Assembly (NCBI GenBank): GCA_905480085.1
Contig: CAJQPD010000377.1
Span: 1-6,864, forward strand
Source: an uncultured Acidimicrobiia bacterium
GTDB lineage: Bacteria; Actinomycetota; Acidimicrobiia; Spongiisociales; JAENVV01
Length of the DNA stretch: 6,864 bases
Direction: 5' to 3'
The notes beneath the pieces are model-generated. The model made no database searches. It saw only the letters and a list, made by a program, of their open reading frames with translations, and was not told where the DNA came from. Both the position numbers and the translations under genes were made by a program. Positions 1 through 5,914 of this stretch are shown piece by piece (position 1 is the stretch's first letter; each line of letters begins with the position of its first letter).

Positions 1-831
1 ACCATCATTGATGGGGGCATCGCCGACCGTAACCAACTCCACGCGCACTTTGTAGGCGTCTTCGACTTTAGCCGCCAAAGAAATCATCGTCGATTCGAAG
101 GACTCGCCGTCGAGTGGGGACCCATACAACCAGGAACGCAGATCGCGCTCCTGACCCCTCGCCAAAGCCACAACTTCGTCGGGGTCCGTACTGCTGCGTT
201 GAATGAGCGCCAGGGTCTGCAAGACGGAGTCGTGAAGATGAGCGGCCAGATCCGATCGTTCTTCTGCCCGGATCCGATCGGCTCGCTCCTCCTCCAGATT
301 CACTTCGGCAGACATTCGCATTCGGTCCGAACGTCTCAGCGCTCCGACGGCCCAGGTCACCGGGGCGGCCATGAACGGGTAGATCAGCACGTTCGAACTG
401 AGCACCGTCGGGTCGCCGATCCGATCACCGATCCCGATCTGGATGAGTACCAGGCTCACGAGAACCAGCACCGGTGCCGCTGCCCCGGGCAAGCCCTTTC
501 CAAGAACGCCGATAAGAACCGAGGACAGGGGGTATCCCCCGACGAAGTTCGGGGATCCAGCCAAGTTGGGAGAAACCAGGATCAGGGCGCTTACGAGAGT
601 GTCGAGACCGAGGAATGCCCAACTTCGAAACATTGCCGGCCGCCGAAACGAGACCCAAAGGGTCAGAGCCGTCCAGGCCGCGGCCAGTGCGACGGCAGCA
701 ACGATGACCGCCGGGCGTTCTGCCTGCTGGGCGGAAGTCAGGGCGACCAGGGCCAACGAAAGCAACCAGAGCATCGCAATCGCCCGATAACCAACGATGA
801 TCCGCCGCAGAGTGGTTTCGAGTGACACCAT
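1..831 (-). CDS. Membrane sensor histidine kinase, 3' end missing (MacS/NarX-like)
   Basis: Senses an unknown signal and should autophosphorylate a histidine to pass phosphate to a response regulator. The frame is open from ATG at 831 to the window edge, giving 277 residues. Hydrophobic stretches near residues 12-33, 40-61, 70-88, 103-132 and 145-165 suggest four to five membrane helices. A charged, helical linker follows (about 167-195), then the dimerisation/phosphoacceptor helix with LHDSVLQTLALIQ, where H200 followed by D201 fits the HisKA_3-type H box. The later segment QERDLRSWLYG (residues 227-237) is typical of actinobacterial MacS and PspC-linked kinases. The ATP-binding domain lies beyond the edge. 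The start is well fixed: the frame has a TGA two codons upstream (835-837), and the ATG shares one base with the stop of the preceding flavoprotein gene, implying translational coupling. No partner regulator is visible; it may lie further left. The family call is fairly sure, the subfamily less so. Confidence 0.85.
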   Translation of the reverse strand, partial: MVSLETTLRRIIVGYRAIAMLWLLSLALVALTSAQQAERPAVIVAAVALAAAWTALTLWVSFRRPAMFRSWAFLGLDTLVSALILVSPNLAGSPNFVGGYPLSSVLIGVLGKGLPGAAAPVLVLVSLVLIQIGIGDRIGDPTVLSSNVLIYPFMAAPVTWAVGALRRSDRMRMSAEVNLEEERADRIRAEERSDLAAHLHDSVLQTLALIQRSSTDPDEVVALARGQERDLRSWLYGSPLDGESFESTMISLAAKVEDAYKVRVELVTVGDAPINDG

Positions 832-1376
832 CAATCACCCACCGCCCGCAAACCATCAATACTTCTGGCGTTCTTCGATGCCCAATAACCCGGCAGGTTG
901 GCTTCACCCTTGGCCATCGCCCAGCGGTCGAGCCGGTCCCGATCACCGGAGAACTCCATCAAAGGCACCCCAAATCCGCAGGACGACCCGACTCTGTCAA
1001 TATCGGCCACGATCACGGATCGGATGCCGGGCCGGGGCGCAAACCTGCTGACCAGACTCACGAATTCGTCATTTCGGGGAAAAACAACCCGGCCCCGGCC
1101 ATACAGCCTGACGATCTCAGGGTTTCCTTCGAAGGCGCAAAACATGAGGGTGATCCGGCCATTTTCACGCAAGTGAGCGATCGTCTCGGCCCCGGACCCG
1201 GTCAGATCGAGATAGGCCGCCTGGTTGGGTCCGACCAGAACGAACGTATCAAGGCCTTTCGGTGAAACGTTGACATGGCCGGACTCGCCGAGTGGGGCAG
1301 TAGCGACAAAGAACATTCGCTGTTGCCCGATCCAGGCGGCCATTTCATGAGAAACAGAGTCAAAGGAGGTGCCCAT
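831..1376 (-). CDS. Pyridoxamine-5'-phosphate-oxidase-like flavin-binding protein
   Basis: A 181-residue protein of the split-barrel PNPOx-like superfamily, probably cytoplasmic, binding FMN or possibly F420; its substrate is unknown. The N-terminal strand block MFFVATAPLG followed by VNVSPKGLDTF (residues 21-45) is the family signature. The middle holds AYLDLTGSGAETIAHLRENGRITLMFCAF (residues 54-82; split here by the strand turn), and the C-terminal part carries CGFGVPLMEF and YWASKNARSIDGL. This pattern belongs to the general-stress/PNPOx-like branch, not to true PdxH. The length fits a full-length member. ATG at 1376 is used; a GGGGAG lies 12 bases upstream, slightly far. It sits 46 bp after cofH and overlaps the histidine kinase start by one base. 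Its position after F420 synthesis genes makes an F420 or flavin redox role attractive, because some relatives of this fold are F420-dependent, but no residue I can see settles the cofactor. Confidence 0.85.
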   Translation of the reverse strand: MGTSFDSVSHEMAAWIGQQRMFFVATAPLGESGHVNVSPKGLDTFVLVGPNQAAYLDLTGSGAETIAHLRENGRITLMFCAFEGNPEIVRLYGRGRVVFPRNDEFVSLVSRFAPRPGIRSVIVADIDRVGSSCGFGVPLMEFSGDRDRLDRWAMAKGEANLPGYWASKNARSIDGLRAVGD

Positions 1377-1422
1377 CCCAGGACGTTACTCCCCGAGGGG
1401 CGATCTGGCGTGAATCCCCGGC

Positions 1423-3279
1423 TCAGAAGGTGGTCTGGAGAACCTCATAAAGAGTGCTGCGCAATGCCGGAATCCGGCCAACATCCACGATGGCGGTACG
1501 GAGTTCCTCGGGTGTTATCTCCGTTCCGTGCGCCGCCCCGGCAGAACGGGTGATGATCTCACCCATGAGTGTCCCACCGACGTCATTGCAGCCGGCAGAC
1601 AGCAGACGCTGGGCGCCATCGATACCGAGTTTCACCCACGACGCCTGGATGTTGTCGATGAGCCCATCGAAGGCAATCCGGGCTACGGCGTGGATCAAAA
1701 CCACTTCGTCCCAGGTCGGTCCGGGCCGGGAACGGCCCCGCAACCAAATCGGGGCACCCATATGAACGAAGGACAAGGGGACGAACTCCGTGAACCCTCC
1801 AGTCCGCCGCTGAATCTGGCGTATGACCTCATAATGATTCGCCCATGATCGCGGTTCGTCGATGTGGCCGAACATCACCGTCGCCGTAGCCCGCAAACCC
1901 ATCTCATGGGCCGTAATCATGACTTCTGACCACTGGGAGGTTCGAATCTTGTCCGGACACAGGTGTTCCCTGACGGAATCGTCGAGGATTTCGGCCGCGG
2001 TTCCCGGCAACGTTCCGAGACCGGCCTCTTTGAGTTGGGAGAGGAACGTTTTCACGGAGACGCCCAGCGTCTCGGCCCCTTGCCAGACTTCTAGCGGCGT
2101 AAACCCATGGATGTGCATATCCGGTAATTCGGCCTTGATGGCCCGAACGACGCCCGCATAGAATTCACCCGTGAACTCCGGATGGATCCCGCCCTGCAAG
2201 GTGACCTCCGTCGCCCCCCGATCCCAGGCCTCCCTGGTCCAGCCGACGATCTCATCGACTCCCATCAAGTACGGATCGCCACGCAGGTTAAGGCTCTTGG
2301 GTCCTTTGGAGAATGCGCAGAACCCGCACTTGAAATAGCACATGTTCGTGTAATTGATATTGCGATTCACGACGTATGTGACTTGCGGACCGTTCGTTCT
2401 TTCTCGCAAACGATCTGCGACAAACGCCACCGCGTCAACTTGATCGCCCCTGGCCTGAAAAAGCTGCTCGAGTTCATCGACGGTCGGAGCGACTCCCTCG
2501 AGAGAACGTTGCAGGATCGGTCGCAGGGGACCTGCCCCATCGAGCGAGGCGGGCGCCTGGCCACCGACCCACGCATCATCTGGCCACTGAGCCGATACTC
2601 GCCCGGCCGGGACGGGAGGCGCCTCATCCTTGCCGGGAGCCCAGCTGTACCTGGGACGAGCCCACCCGGCAGCATCTATCAGGTTCAGCCACGCCGTAAA
2701 GACATCAAAGTCGAGAACCGCTCTCCCTTCATCGACCGTCACCCCGGCCGGGAACGCCGTCCGTTCTCGCAGGTCACCGACCACGGAGCGGAGCTCACCG
2801 ATCTGGCTGTTCGACCAATCGCGAAGAAGCAGATCCCGCGCTCCCGCCTCCCAGGCGGTCCTGGCATCTTCAACGGAGTCGACAAACACCGATACGACCG
2901 CTTGCAACCCGGGAAGGCCGATCAAATCGACATATTCGACAACCTCGGATCGTCCAACCCGCAGGAAACAAGCCTGGCTTCTGGCTAGCGCGTCGAGTAT
3001 GACGGCTCGCTCTCCATCAGCCCTCACCGAAATCCGCCACCCTGGCACGGCCAGCTTGGCGAGTCGCAGAGCATCTTCTGGAGCCACCACCCAGGCGGCC
3101 GGCTTTCCGTCAGGTCCAGCTGTTTCGACTGGCAACAGGCCACCGTTCAGGCAGGCCGTTCGATCAGTCGCGTTGAGGCCGGCGACTTCCAGGGTGGTCG
3201 TGCCCTCACGTGCCCTGGTGGCGGCCGTTAGTTCATGGATGCTGGAGGTCGGGCGGACTCGCAAGAACGATGTGAACAT
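1423..3279 (-). CDS. cofH: FO synthase subunit CofH with a ~250-residue N-terminal extension
   Basis: CofH is the radical SAM subunit that joins a tyrosine-derived unit to 5-amino-6-ribitylaminouracil, on the way to FO, the chromophore of coenzyme F420. It works with CofG. The catalytic domain occupies about residues 255-618. It contains VVNRNINYTNMC, then the CxxxCxxC cluster ligands C314, C318 and C321, followed by TLQGGIHPEF (360-369), TATVMFGHIDEP (465-476) and SAGCNDVGGTLMGE (561-574), all typical of CofH. Usual CofH proteins are near 350-400 residues, whereas this one has 618. Residues 1-250 match nothing I recognise firmly; residues 110-175 alternate predicted strands and helices. No ATG occurs between residue 1 and M313, and the valine codons I read between 220 and 270 are GTC or GTA; the nearest GTG I saw is V180. 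The long form is therefore likely real. The ATG lies 9 bp after the cofG stop, with GGAGAAGG near the cofG end. The order is the same as in fused FbiC. Confidence 0.92.
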   Translation of the reverse strand: MFTSFLRVRPTSSIHELTAATRAREGTTTLEVAGLNATDRTACLNGGLLPVETAGPDGKPAAWVVAPEDALRLAKLAVPGWRISVRADGERAVILDALARSQACFLRVGRSEVVEYVDLIGLPGLQAVVSVFVDSVEDARTAWEAGARDLLLRDWSNSQIGELRSVVGDLRERTAFPAGVTVDEGRAVLDFDVFTAWLNLIDAAGWARPRYSWAPGKDEAPPVPAGRVSAQWPDDAWVGGQAPASLDGAGPLRPILQRSLEGVAPTVDELEQLFQARGDQVDAVAFVADRLRERTNGPQVTYVVNRNINYTNMCYFKCGFCAFSKGPKSLNLRGDPYLMGVDEIVGWTREAWDRGATEVTLQGGIHPEFTGEFYAGVVRAIKAELPDMHIHGFTPLEVWQGAETLGVSVKTFLSQLKEAGLGTLPGTAAEILDDSVREHLCPDKIRTSQWSEVMITAHEMGLRATATVMFGHIDEPRSWANHYEVIRQIQRRTGGFTEFVPLSFVHMGAPIWLRGRSRPGPTWDEVVLIHAVARIAFDGLIDNIQASWVKLGIDGAQRLLSAGCNDVGGTLMGEIITRSAGAAHGTEITPEELRTAIVDVGRIPALRSTLYEVLQTTF

Positions 3280-3288
3280 CCGAGGAAT

Positions 3289-4434
3289 CTAACCCTTCTC
3301 CGCCAGTTGTGGAGTTTGTCCGTACCCATCGTCGGTGGTGGCCTCCCGAACCTTCGTCAGAACCGCGGCGTCAAGCCAACCATCAGATATATATTCGGGG
3401 TAGACCGGTAGCCGGGACCGGAGCTCAAAGCCAGCTGCGGTGGTCCGCGCAGTGAGATCAGCGAGATGAGGCCAGGGCGCTTCGGGGTTGACCCAGTCGA
3501 TCGTCAAGGGCGACACCCCACCCCAATCGTTGATACCTGCCTCAAGGTACGTCTCATACCGTTCGGTTAGGTTCGGCGGAACCTGAACGTTCATGGTCGG
3601 GCCCATGATCCAGCGAGCAAGTGCCACCACCCTGGCAAACCAACTCGGGATCGGCTCGGCACCGAACCGCATACGAGTATCAGCCTTCGCCCGGAAGTTC
3701 TGGATGATGACCTCCTGGATATGCCCCCAACGGCGCTGCAAGTCGGCAAGGGCAAACAACGAATCGACAATCTCCGCGTTGGTCTCGCCGATTCCAACCA
3801 GAATCCCGGACGTAAACGGAACCTTCTGGCGTCCGGCCGCCTCGATAGTCGCAACTCTGACCGCGGGCACTTTATCGGGGCAGTTGAAGTGGGGCATCCC
3901 AGGTTCGGTCAATCGGGGCGATATGTTCTCGAGCATCAGACCGATGGACGGATTCGATCGCCGTAACCGGGCCACCGCATCCTCGGACATCACCCCGGGA
4001 TTGGCATGGGGAAAAAGCCCGGTTTCCTCATGAACTCGTTCAGTCATCGCCACGACATAGTCCATCGTCGTCGTGCAACCGACCGACGCCAGGAACTCTC
4101 TGGCGGCCGGGTATTTGTCTTCTGGCGCATCACCCAATGTGAACAAGGCTTCGGTGCATCCATGACGGTCACCGGCCCGGGCAATGGCCAGCACATCGTC
4201 CGGTGTGAGATATTCCCCCCCATTTCCGGGAGGTTTGACGAATGTGCAGTACGTGCACTGGTCCCGACACATCGTGGTCAAAGGAATAAAGACTTTGGGC
4301 GAGTAGGTGACGACCCGCCCCTTCCCTTCATCACGCAATCGTTGTGCCTCGACGAACAGGGGATCGGCAGCAACCGTGCCATCGAGATAGGCAATGGCAA
4401 GTTCAGGGTCAGGATCGGGATGCACGGACGTCAC
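3289..4434 (-). CDS. cofG: FO synthase subunit CofG (radical SAM)
   Basis: CofG is the radical SAM enzyme that closes the deazaflavin ring of FO from the product of CofH, in the cytoplasmic pathway to coenzyme F420. The 381-residue protein has a short N-terminal lead and then the cluster motif MCRDQCTYCTF, with C56, C60 and C63 in CxxxCxxC spacing. Other conserved blocks are EALFTLGDAPED (95-106), FPHANPGVM (141-149), LMLENISPRL (166-175), FTSGILVGIGET (207-218), and near the C-terminus NLTERYETYLEAGINDWGG (288-306) with SPLTIDWVNPEAPWP. The length is normal for a stand-alone CofG. The start is GTG at 4434; a second GTG three codons later is possible, and no strong Shine-Dalgarno sequence is seen. 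It is the first gene of the leftward cluster, divergent from a small membrane protein gene and 9 bp from cofH. Confidence 0.95.
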   Translation of the reverse strand: MTSVHPDPDPELAIAYLDGTVAADPLFVEAQRLRDEGKGRVVTYSPKVFIPLTTMCRDQCTYCTFVKPPGNGGEYLTPDDVLAIARAGDRHGCTEALFTLGDAPEDKYPAAREFLASVGCTTTMDYVVAMTERVHEETGLFPHANPGVMSEDAVARLRRSNPSIGLMLENISPRLTEPGMPHFNCPDKVPAVRVATIEAAGRQKVPFTSGILVGIGETNAEIVDSLFALADLQRRWGHIQEVIIQNFRAKADTRMRFGAEPIPSWFARVVALARWIMGPTMNVQVPPNLTERYETYLEAGINDWGGVSPLTIDWVNPEAPWPHLADLTARTTAAGFELRSRLPVYPEYISDGWLDAAVLTKVREATTDDGYGQTPQLAEKG

Positions 4435-4492
4435 GCTAGTCGCCCCGCCAAGATGAACTAGACGCCATCACGACCTGCATATAATCCATGGC
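4435..4492. other. 58-bp divergent intergenic region
   Basis: The only spacer between genes transcribed away from each other in this window, so promoters for both the leftward cofG cluster and the rightward small membrane protein gene are expected here. A strong rightward -10 box is seen (listed separately). For the leftward direction the reverse strand of the same AT-rich patch reads ATTATATG, giving a partial -10 (TATATG, 4478-4483). That would leave a leader of roughly 35-40 bases, but no matching -35 is visible. A shared, bidirectional -10 patch is possible but unproven. I see no operator-like palindrome. Confidence 0.5.
4459..4485 (+). promoter_or_regulatory. Predicted leaderless promoter for the small membrane protein gene
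   Basis: Positions 4480-4485 read TATAAT, a perfect match to the housekeeping sigma -10 box and conspicuous in a GC-rich region. A weak -35 candidate, TAGACG (4459-4464, four of six matches to TTGACA), lies 15 bp upstream, slightly short. Transcription would begin about seven bases after the box, at 4492-4493, which coincides with the GTG start of the downstream gene. The transcript would then have no 5' leader, a common arrangement in actinobacteria. No Shine-Dalgarno sequence precedes the GTG, which agrees with this reading. Confidence 0.6.
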
Positions 4493-4753
4493 GTGACTGA
4501 CCCATCGACCGCCCAACTCGACAAAGACGCCCAGGACGCCACCAATTCAGCTCAAATGGCCAAGGCGCTGAAAGTCGGGTTCCTCATCGGTACCCCGATC
4601 ACCTTCATGGTCTTCTTCGCGATGATGTTCTTCGGCGCTCAGCTGAGTCTCAGCCAAGCCCTCGTCACGTCAATCTGGGTAGCGATCGTTGGTGGCGGGT
4701 TTTACGGCGGAGTTGCCGGCTTGCTGGCCGTCCTCAACAAGCATCGCCACTAG
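4493..4753 (+). CDS. Small two-helix membrane protein, function unknown
   Basis: I do not recognise this 86-residue protein. Residues 1-26 are polar and rich in D, A, T and Q, suggesting a short helical cytoplasmic or external arm. Two hydrophobic segments follow, about 28-49 (with a run of F and M) and 55-81 (with a glycine-rich GGGFYGG turn), and the tail is short and basic (NKHRH). This gives a hairpin topology with both ends on the same side. It is the only plus-strand gene in the window. The start is GTG at 4493, because an ATG at 4488 is followed at once by GCG TGA. A perfect -10 box upstream supports independent, leaderless expression. It converges on rimM with 5 bp between stop codons. 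The coding call rests on the promoter, the clear membrane pattern and the absence of any overlapping gene. Confidence 0.75.
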   Translation: MTDPSTAQLDKDAQDATNSAQMAKALKVGFLIGTPITFMVFFAMMFFGAQLSLSQALVTSIWVAIVGGGFYGGVAGLLAVLNKHRH

Positions 4754-4757
4754 GCGA
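4744..4757. terminator. Small inverted repeat between convergent genes, possible weak terminator
   Basis: TCGCC-ACTA-GGCGA forms a perfect five-base stem with a four-base loop, spanning the stop codon of the small membrane protein gene and ending 2 bp before the end of rimM. No U-run follows in the rightward direction. Read leftward it is followed by TGCTTGTT, somewhat U-rich. It could help end rimM transcription, but the stem is short, so this is a weak call. Confidence 0.3.
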
Positions 4758-4758
4758 C

Positions 4759-5262
4759 TCACTCACCGATGTCGAGTAGGCCCGCAATGGCCTCGACAAT
4801 GACGAAGCCTCCCTCGATGTCGACGGTTGGCACCAACGCGTCGACAAACGGAACCTCGACCCGGCCATCGGCAACCTGAATGGCCAACCGGTCTTGCGCT
4901 CCTCCTGTGACAACCTCGATGATCACACCCCTCTGAGCACCCGAGGGGTCCCGAACTTCCAGTCCCGTCAGCTGGGAGGGCCAATACTCCCCCTCCTCCA
5001 AGTCACGCAGATGAGACTCGGTCATGGTCAACTGGACGCCTTGCATCAGCTCGGCAGTATTCCGGTCGGAAACTTCGGCAAACTTGACCAGGGAGACCCC
5101 GGCGCCGGTTCGAACCCGTTCAATGGTGAAGGGTCCGCCGGTACCACCGAACTGGAATCCCGGCCCGAACTGTTCAGGATGATCCGAATAGAAGACAACG
5201 GCCACGTCCCCTTTGAGCCCGTGGGCTCTGGCGACGTGGCCGATGATAATTTGATCGTTCAA
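4759..5262 (-). CDS. rimM: Ribosome maturation factor RimM
   Basis: RimM binds ribosomal protein S19 and the 30S head and assists late 16S rRNA processing. The 167-residue length is normal. The N-terminal beta-barrel domain begins with IIIGHVARAHGLKGDVAV (5-22), the family's opening motif, and includes AELMQGVQL (70-78). The C-terminal PRC-barrel domain starts at EGEYWPSQLTGLEV (90-103) and ends VEVPFVDALVPTVD (135-148) and GLLDIGE. The tyrosine pair usually seen at EYY is YW here. The start is TTG at 5262: between the khpA stop and this codon there are only eight codons in frame, none of them ATG or GTG, and the family motif begins five residues later. No clear Shine-Dalgarno sequence is present. 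It is the last leftward gene of the ffh-rpsP-khpA-rimM operon; the usual next gene, trmD, is missing. Confidence 0.95.
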   Translation of the reverse strand: MNDQIIIGHVARAHGLKGDVAVVFYSDHPEQFGPGFQFGGTGGPFTIERVRTGAGVSLVKFAEVSDRNTAELMQGVQLTMTESHLRDLEEGEYWPSQLTGLEVRDPSGAQRGVIIEVVTGGAQDRLAIQVADGRVEVPFVDALVPTVDIEGGFVIVEAIAGLLDIGE

Positions 5263-5275
5263 GGTCTTGAAGACC
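5263..5275. repeat. Perfect inverted repeat abutting the rimM start codon
   Basis: GGTCTT-G-AAGACC on the plus strand is a perfect six-base inverted repeat with one central base. It lies immediately before the TTG start of rimM, where a Shine-Dalgarno sequence would be. As RNA the central bases must open, leaving at most a four-base stem, so a regulatory effect is uncertain. It could also be chance. Confidence 0.35.
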
Positions 5276-5286
5276 GCGTCCGGCGA

Positions 5287-5538
5287 CTAGTCGAGGAACT
5301 CGACGCCTGCAGTCAAGCCTTCTTCGTCGGCCGCTGCCTGGGCGATCGTCCTGATCGCTTTGGCAACCCGACCTCTCCTCCCGATTACGCGACCCATATC
5401 TGATTTGGCAGCCCGCACTTCGGCGGTTACCTCATCGGGTCCTTCTTCAATGACTGTCACTTCTACAGCATCGGGGTCATCAACGATGGCCTTGACGATG
5501 TATGAGACGACGCTCTCGACGATGTCACCTTTTGGCAT
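5287..5538 (-). CDS. khpA: KH-domain RNA-binding protein KhpA
   Basis: An 83-residue, single type II KH-domain protein. KhpA binds RNA, usually as a heterodimer with KhpB (Jag/EloR), and affects cell elongation and small-RNA or mRNA regulation in Gram-positive bacteria. The binding loop GRVIGRRGRVAKAIRTI (residues 49-65) contains the GxxG motif as G53-R-R-G56. The preceding strand block (24-45) is acidic, and the C-terminus GVEFLD is usual. ATG at 5538 has a good Shine-Dalgarno sequence, GAGGAA (5548-5553), inside the end of rpsP. The gap from the rpsP stop is 3 bp, so the two genes are probably coupled in translation. Position between rpsP and rimM is the classic location of this gene in Actinobacteria and Firmicutes. 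Confidence 0.94.
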   Translation of the reverse strand: MPKGDIVESVVSYIVKAIVDDPDAVEVTVIEEGPDEVTAEVRAAKSDMGRVIGRRGRVAKAIRTIAQAAADEEGLTAGVEFLD

Positions 5539-5541
5539 GAT

Positions 5542-5910
5542 CTATTCTTCCTCGCCGGAATCGCCTTCGACCTCAGCCACTTCAGCGACTGGTTCGACGG
5601 GTGCTTCCTTCTTTGGGGCCGGCTTCGATGCCACAGTGTGGATCTCGCCGCGGGAAATCTTGAACTGCGTCCATGCCCCGGAGATCTCCAACAACTTGCG
5701 GGCGGCCTCCGTCGGTTGGGCGCCATCATTGAGCCAGGTAACAGCCTTGTCGTTATCGATTTCGATTAACGAAGGCTCCTGACGGGGATCGTATCGTCCG
5801 ATAGCATCGATATAGCTTCCATCGCGCGGTTGGCGGCCATCAGCTACGACGACTCGATATACGGGCTGCTTCTTTTTGCCCAACCGCATCAGGCGGATCT
5901 TGACCGCCAT
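5542..5910 (-). CDS. rpsP: 30S ribosomal protein S16
   Basis: S16 is a structural protein needed for assembly of the small ribosomal subunit. The 122-residue product starts MAVKIRLMRLGKKKQPVYR and continues with VVADGRQPRDGSYIDAIG and RYDPRQEPSLIEID (to about residue 52), the conserved fold. TEAARKLLEISGAW (67-80) completes the core. After about residue 92 comes a tail of about 30 residues rich in P, A, V and E, ending in GDSGEEE; such low-complexity extensions are common in actinobacterial S16 and are probably disordered. ATG at 5910 is preceded by GAGGTG at 5916-5921 with five bases of spacing, overlapping the ffh stop codon, so S16 translation is likely coupled to ffh. Confidence 0.97.
   Translation of the reverse strand: MAVKIRLMRLGKKKQPVYRVVVADGRQPRDGSYIDAIGRYDPRQEPSLIEIDNDKAVTWLNDGAQPTEAARKLLEISGAWTQFKISRGEIHTVASKPAPKKEAPVEPVAEVAEVEGDSGEEE
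5548..5553 (-). promoter_or_regulatory. Shine-Dalgarno sequence of khpA inside rpsP
   Basis: GAGGAA, nine bases before the khpA ATG, lies within the final glutamate codons of rpsP. The acidic end of S16 thus doubles as the ribosome binding site of the next gene. This supports the ATG at 5538 as the khpA start. Confidence 0.7.
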
Positions 5911-5914
5911 CTGC

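Noticed and set aside
199..825. Plus-strand 208-codon open frame
   Set aside because: Lies antisense to the histidine kinase. Its translation is low in hydrophobic residues and rich in R, G, Q and D, typical of a shadow frame in GC-rich DNA, with no recognisable motif.
425..946. Minus-strand 173-codon open frame overlapping the kinase and the flavoprotein gene
   Set aside because: It is a shifted frame of two genes with clear family motifs; the composition is G/R/P-rich and motif-free.
1391..1400. CCCCGAGGGG palindrome between cofH and the flavoprotein gene as a terminator
   Set aside because: The arms are only four bases with a two-base centre and no U-run, and the motif overlaps the likely Shine-Dalgarno sequence; too weak to call.
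2182..2988. Plus-strand 268-codon open frame opposite the CofH extension
   Set aside because: I considered whether this, and not the CofH extension, might be the real gene. Its translation has no domain-like pattern, while the minus strand stays open from cofG into the unmistakable CofH domain with sensible third-position GC bias.
4488..4496. ATG start for the small membrane protein
   Set aside because: ATG GCG TGA stops after one sense codon. The GTG at 4493 is the first usable start.
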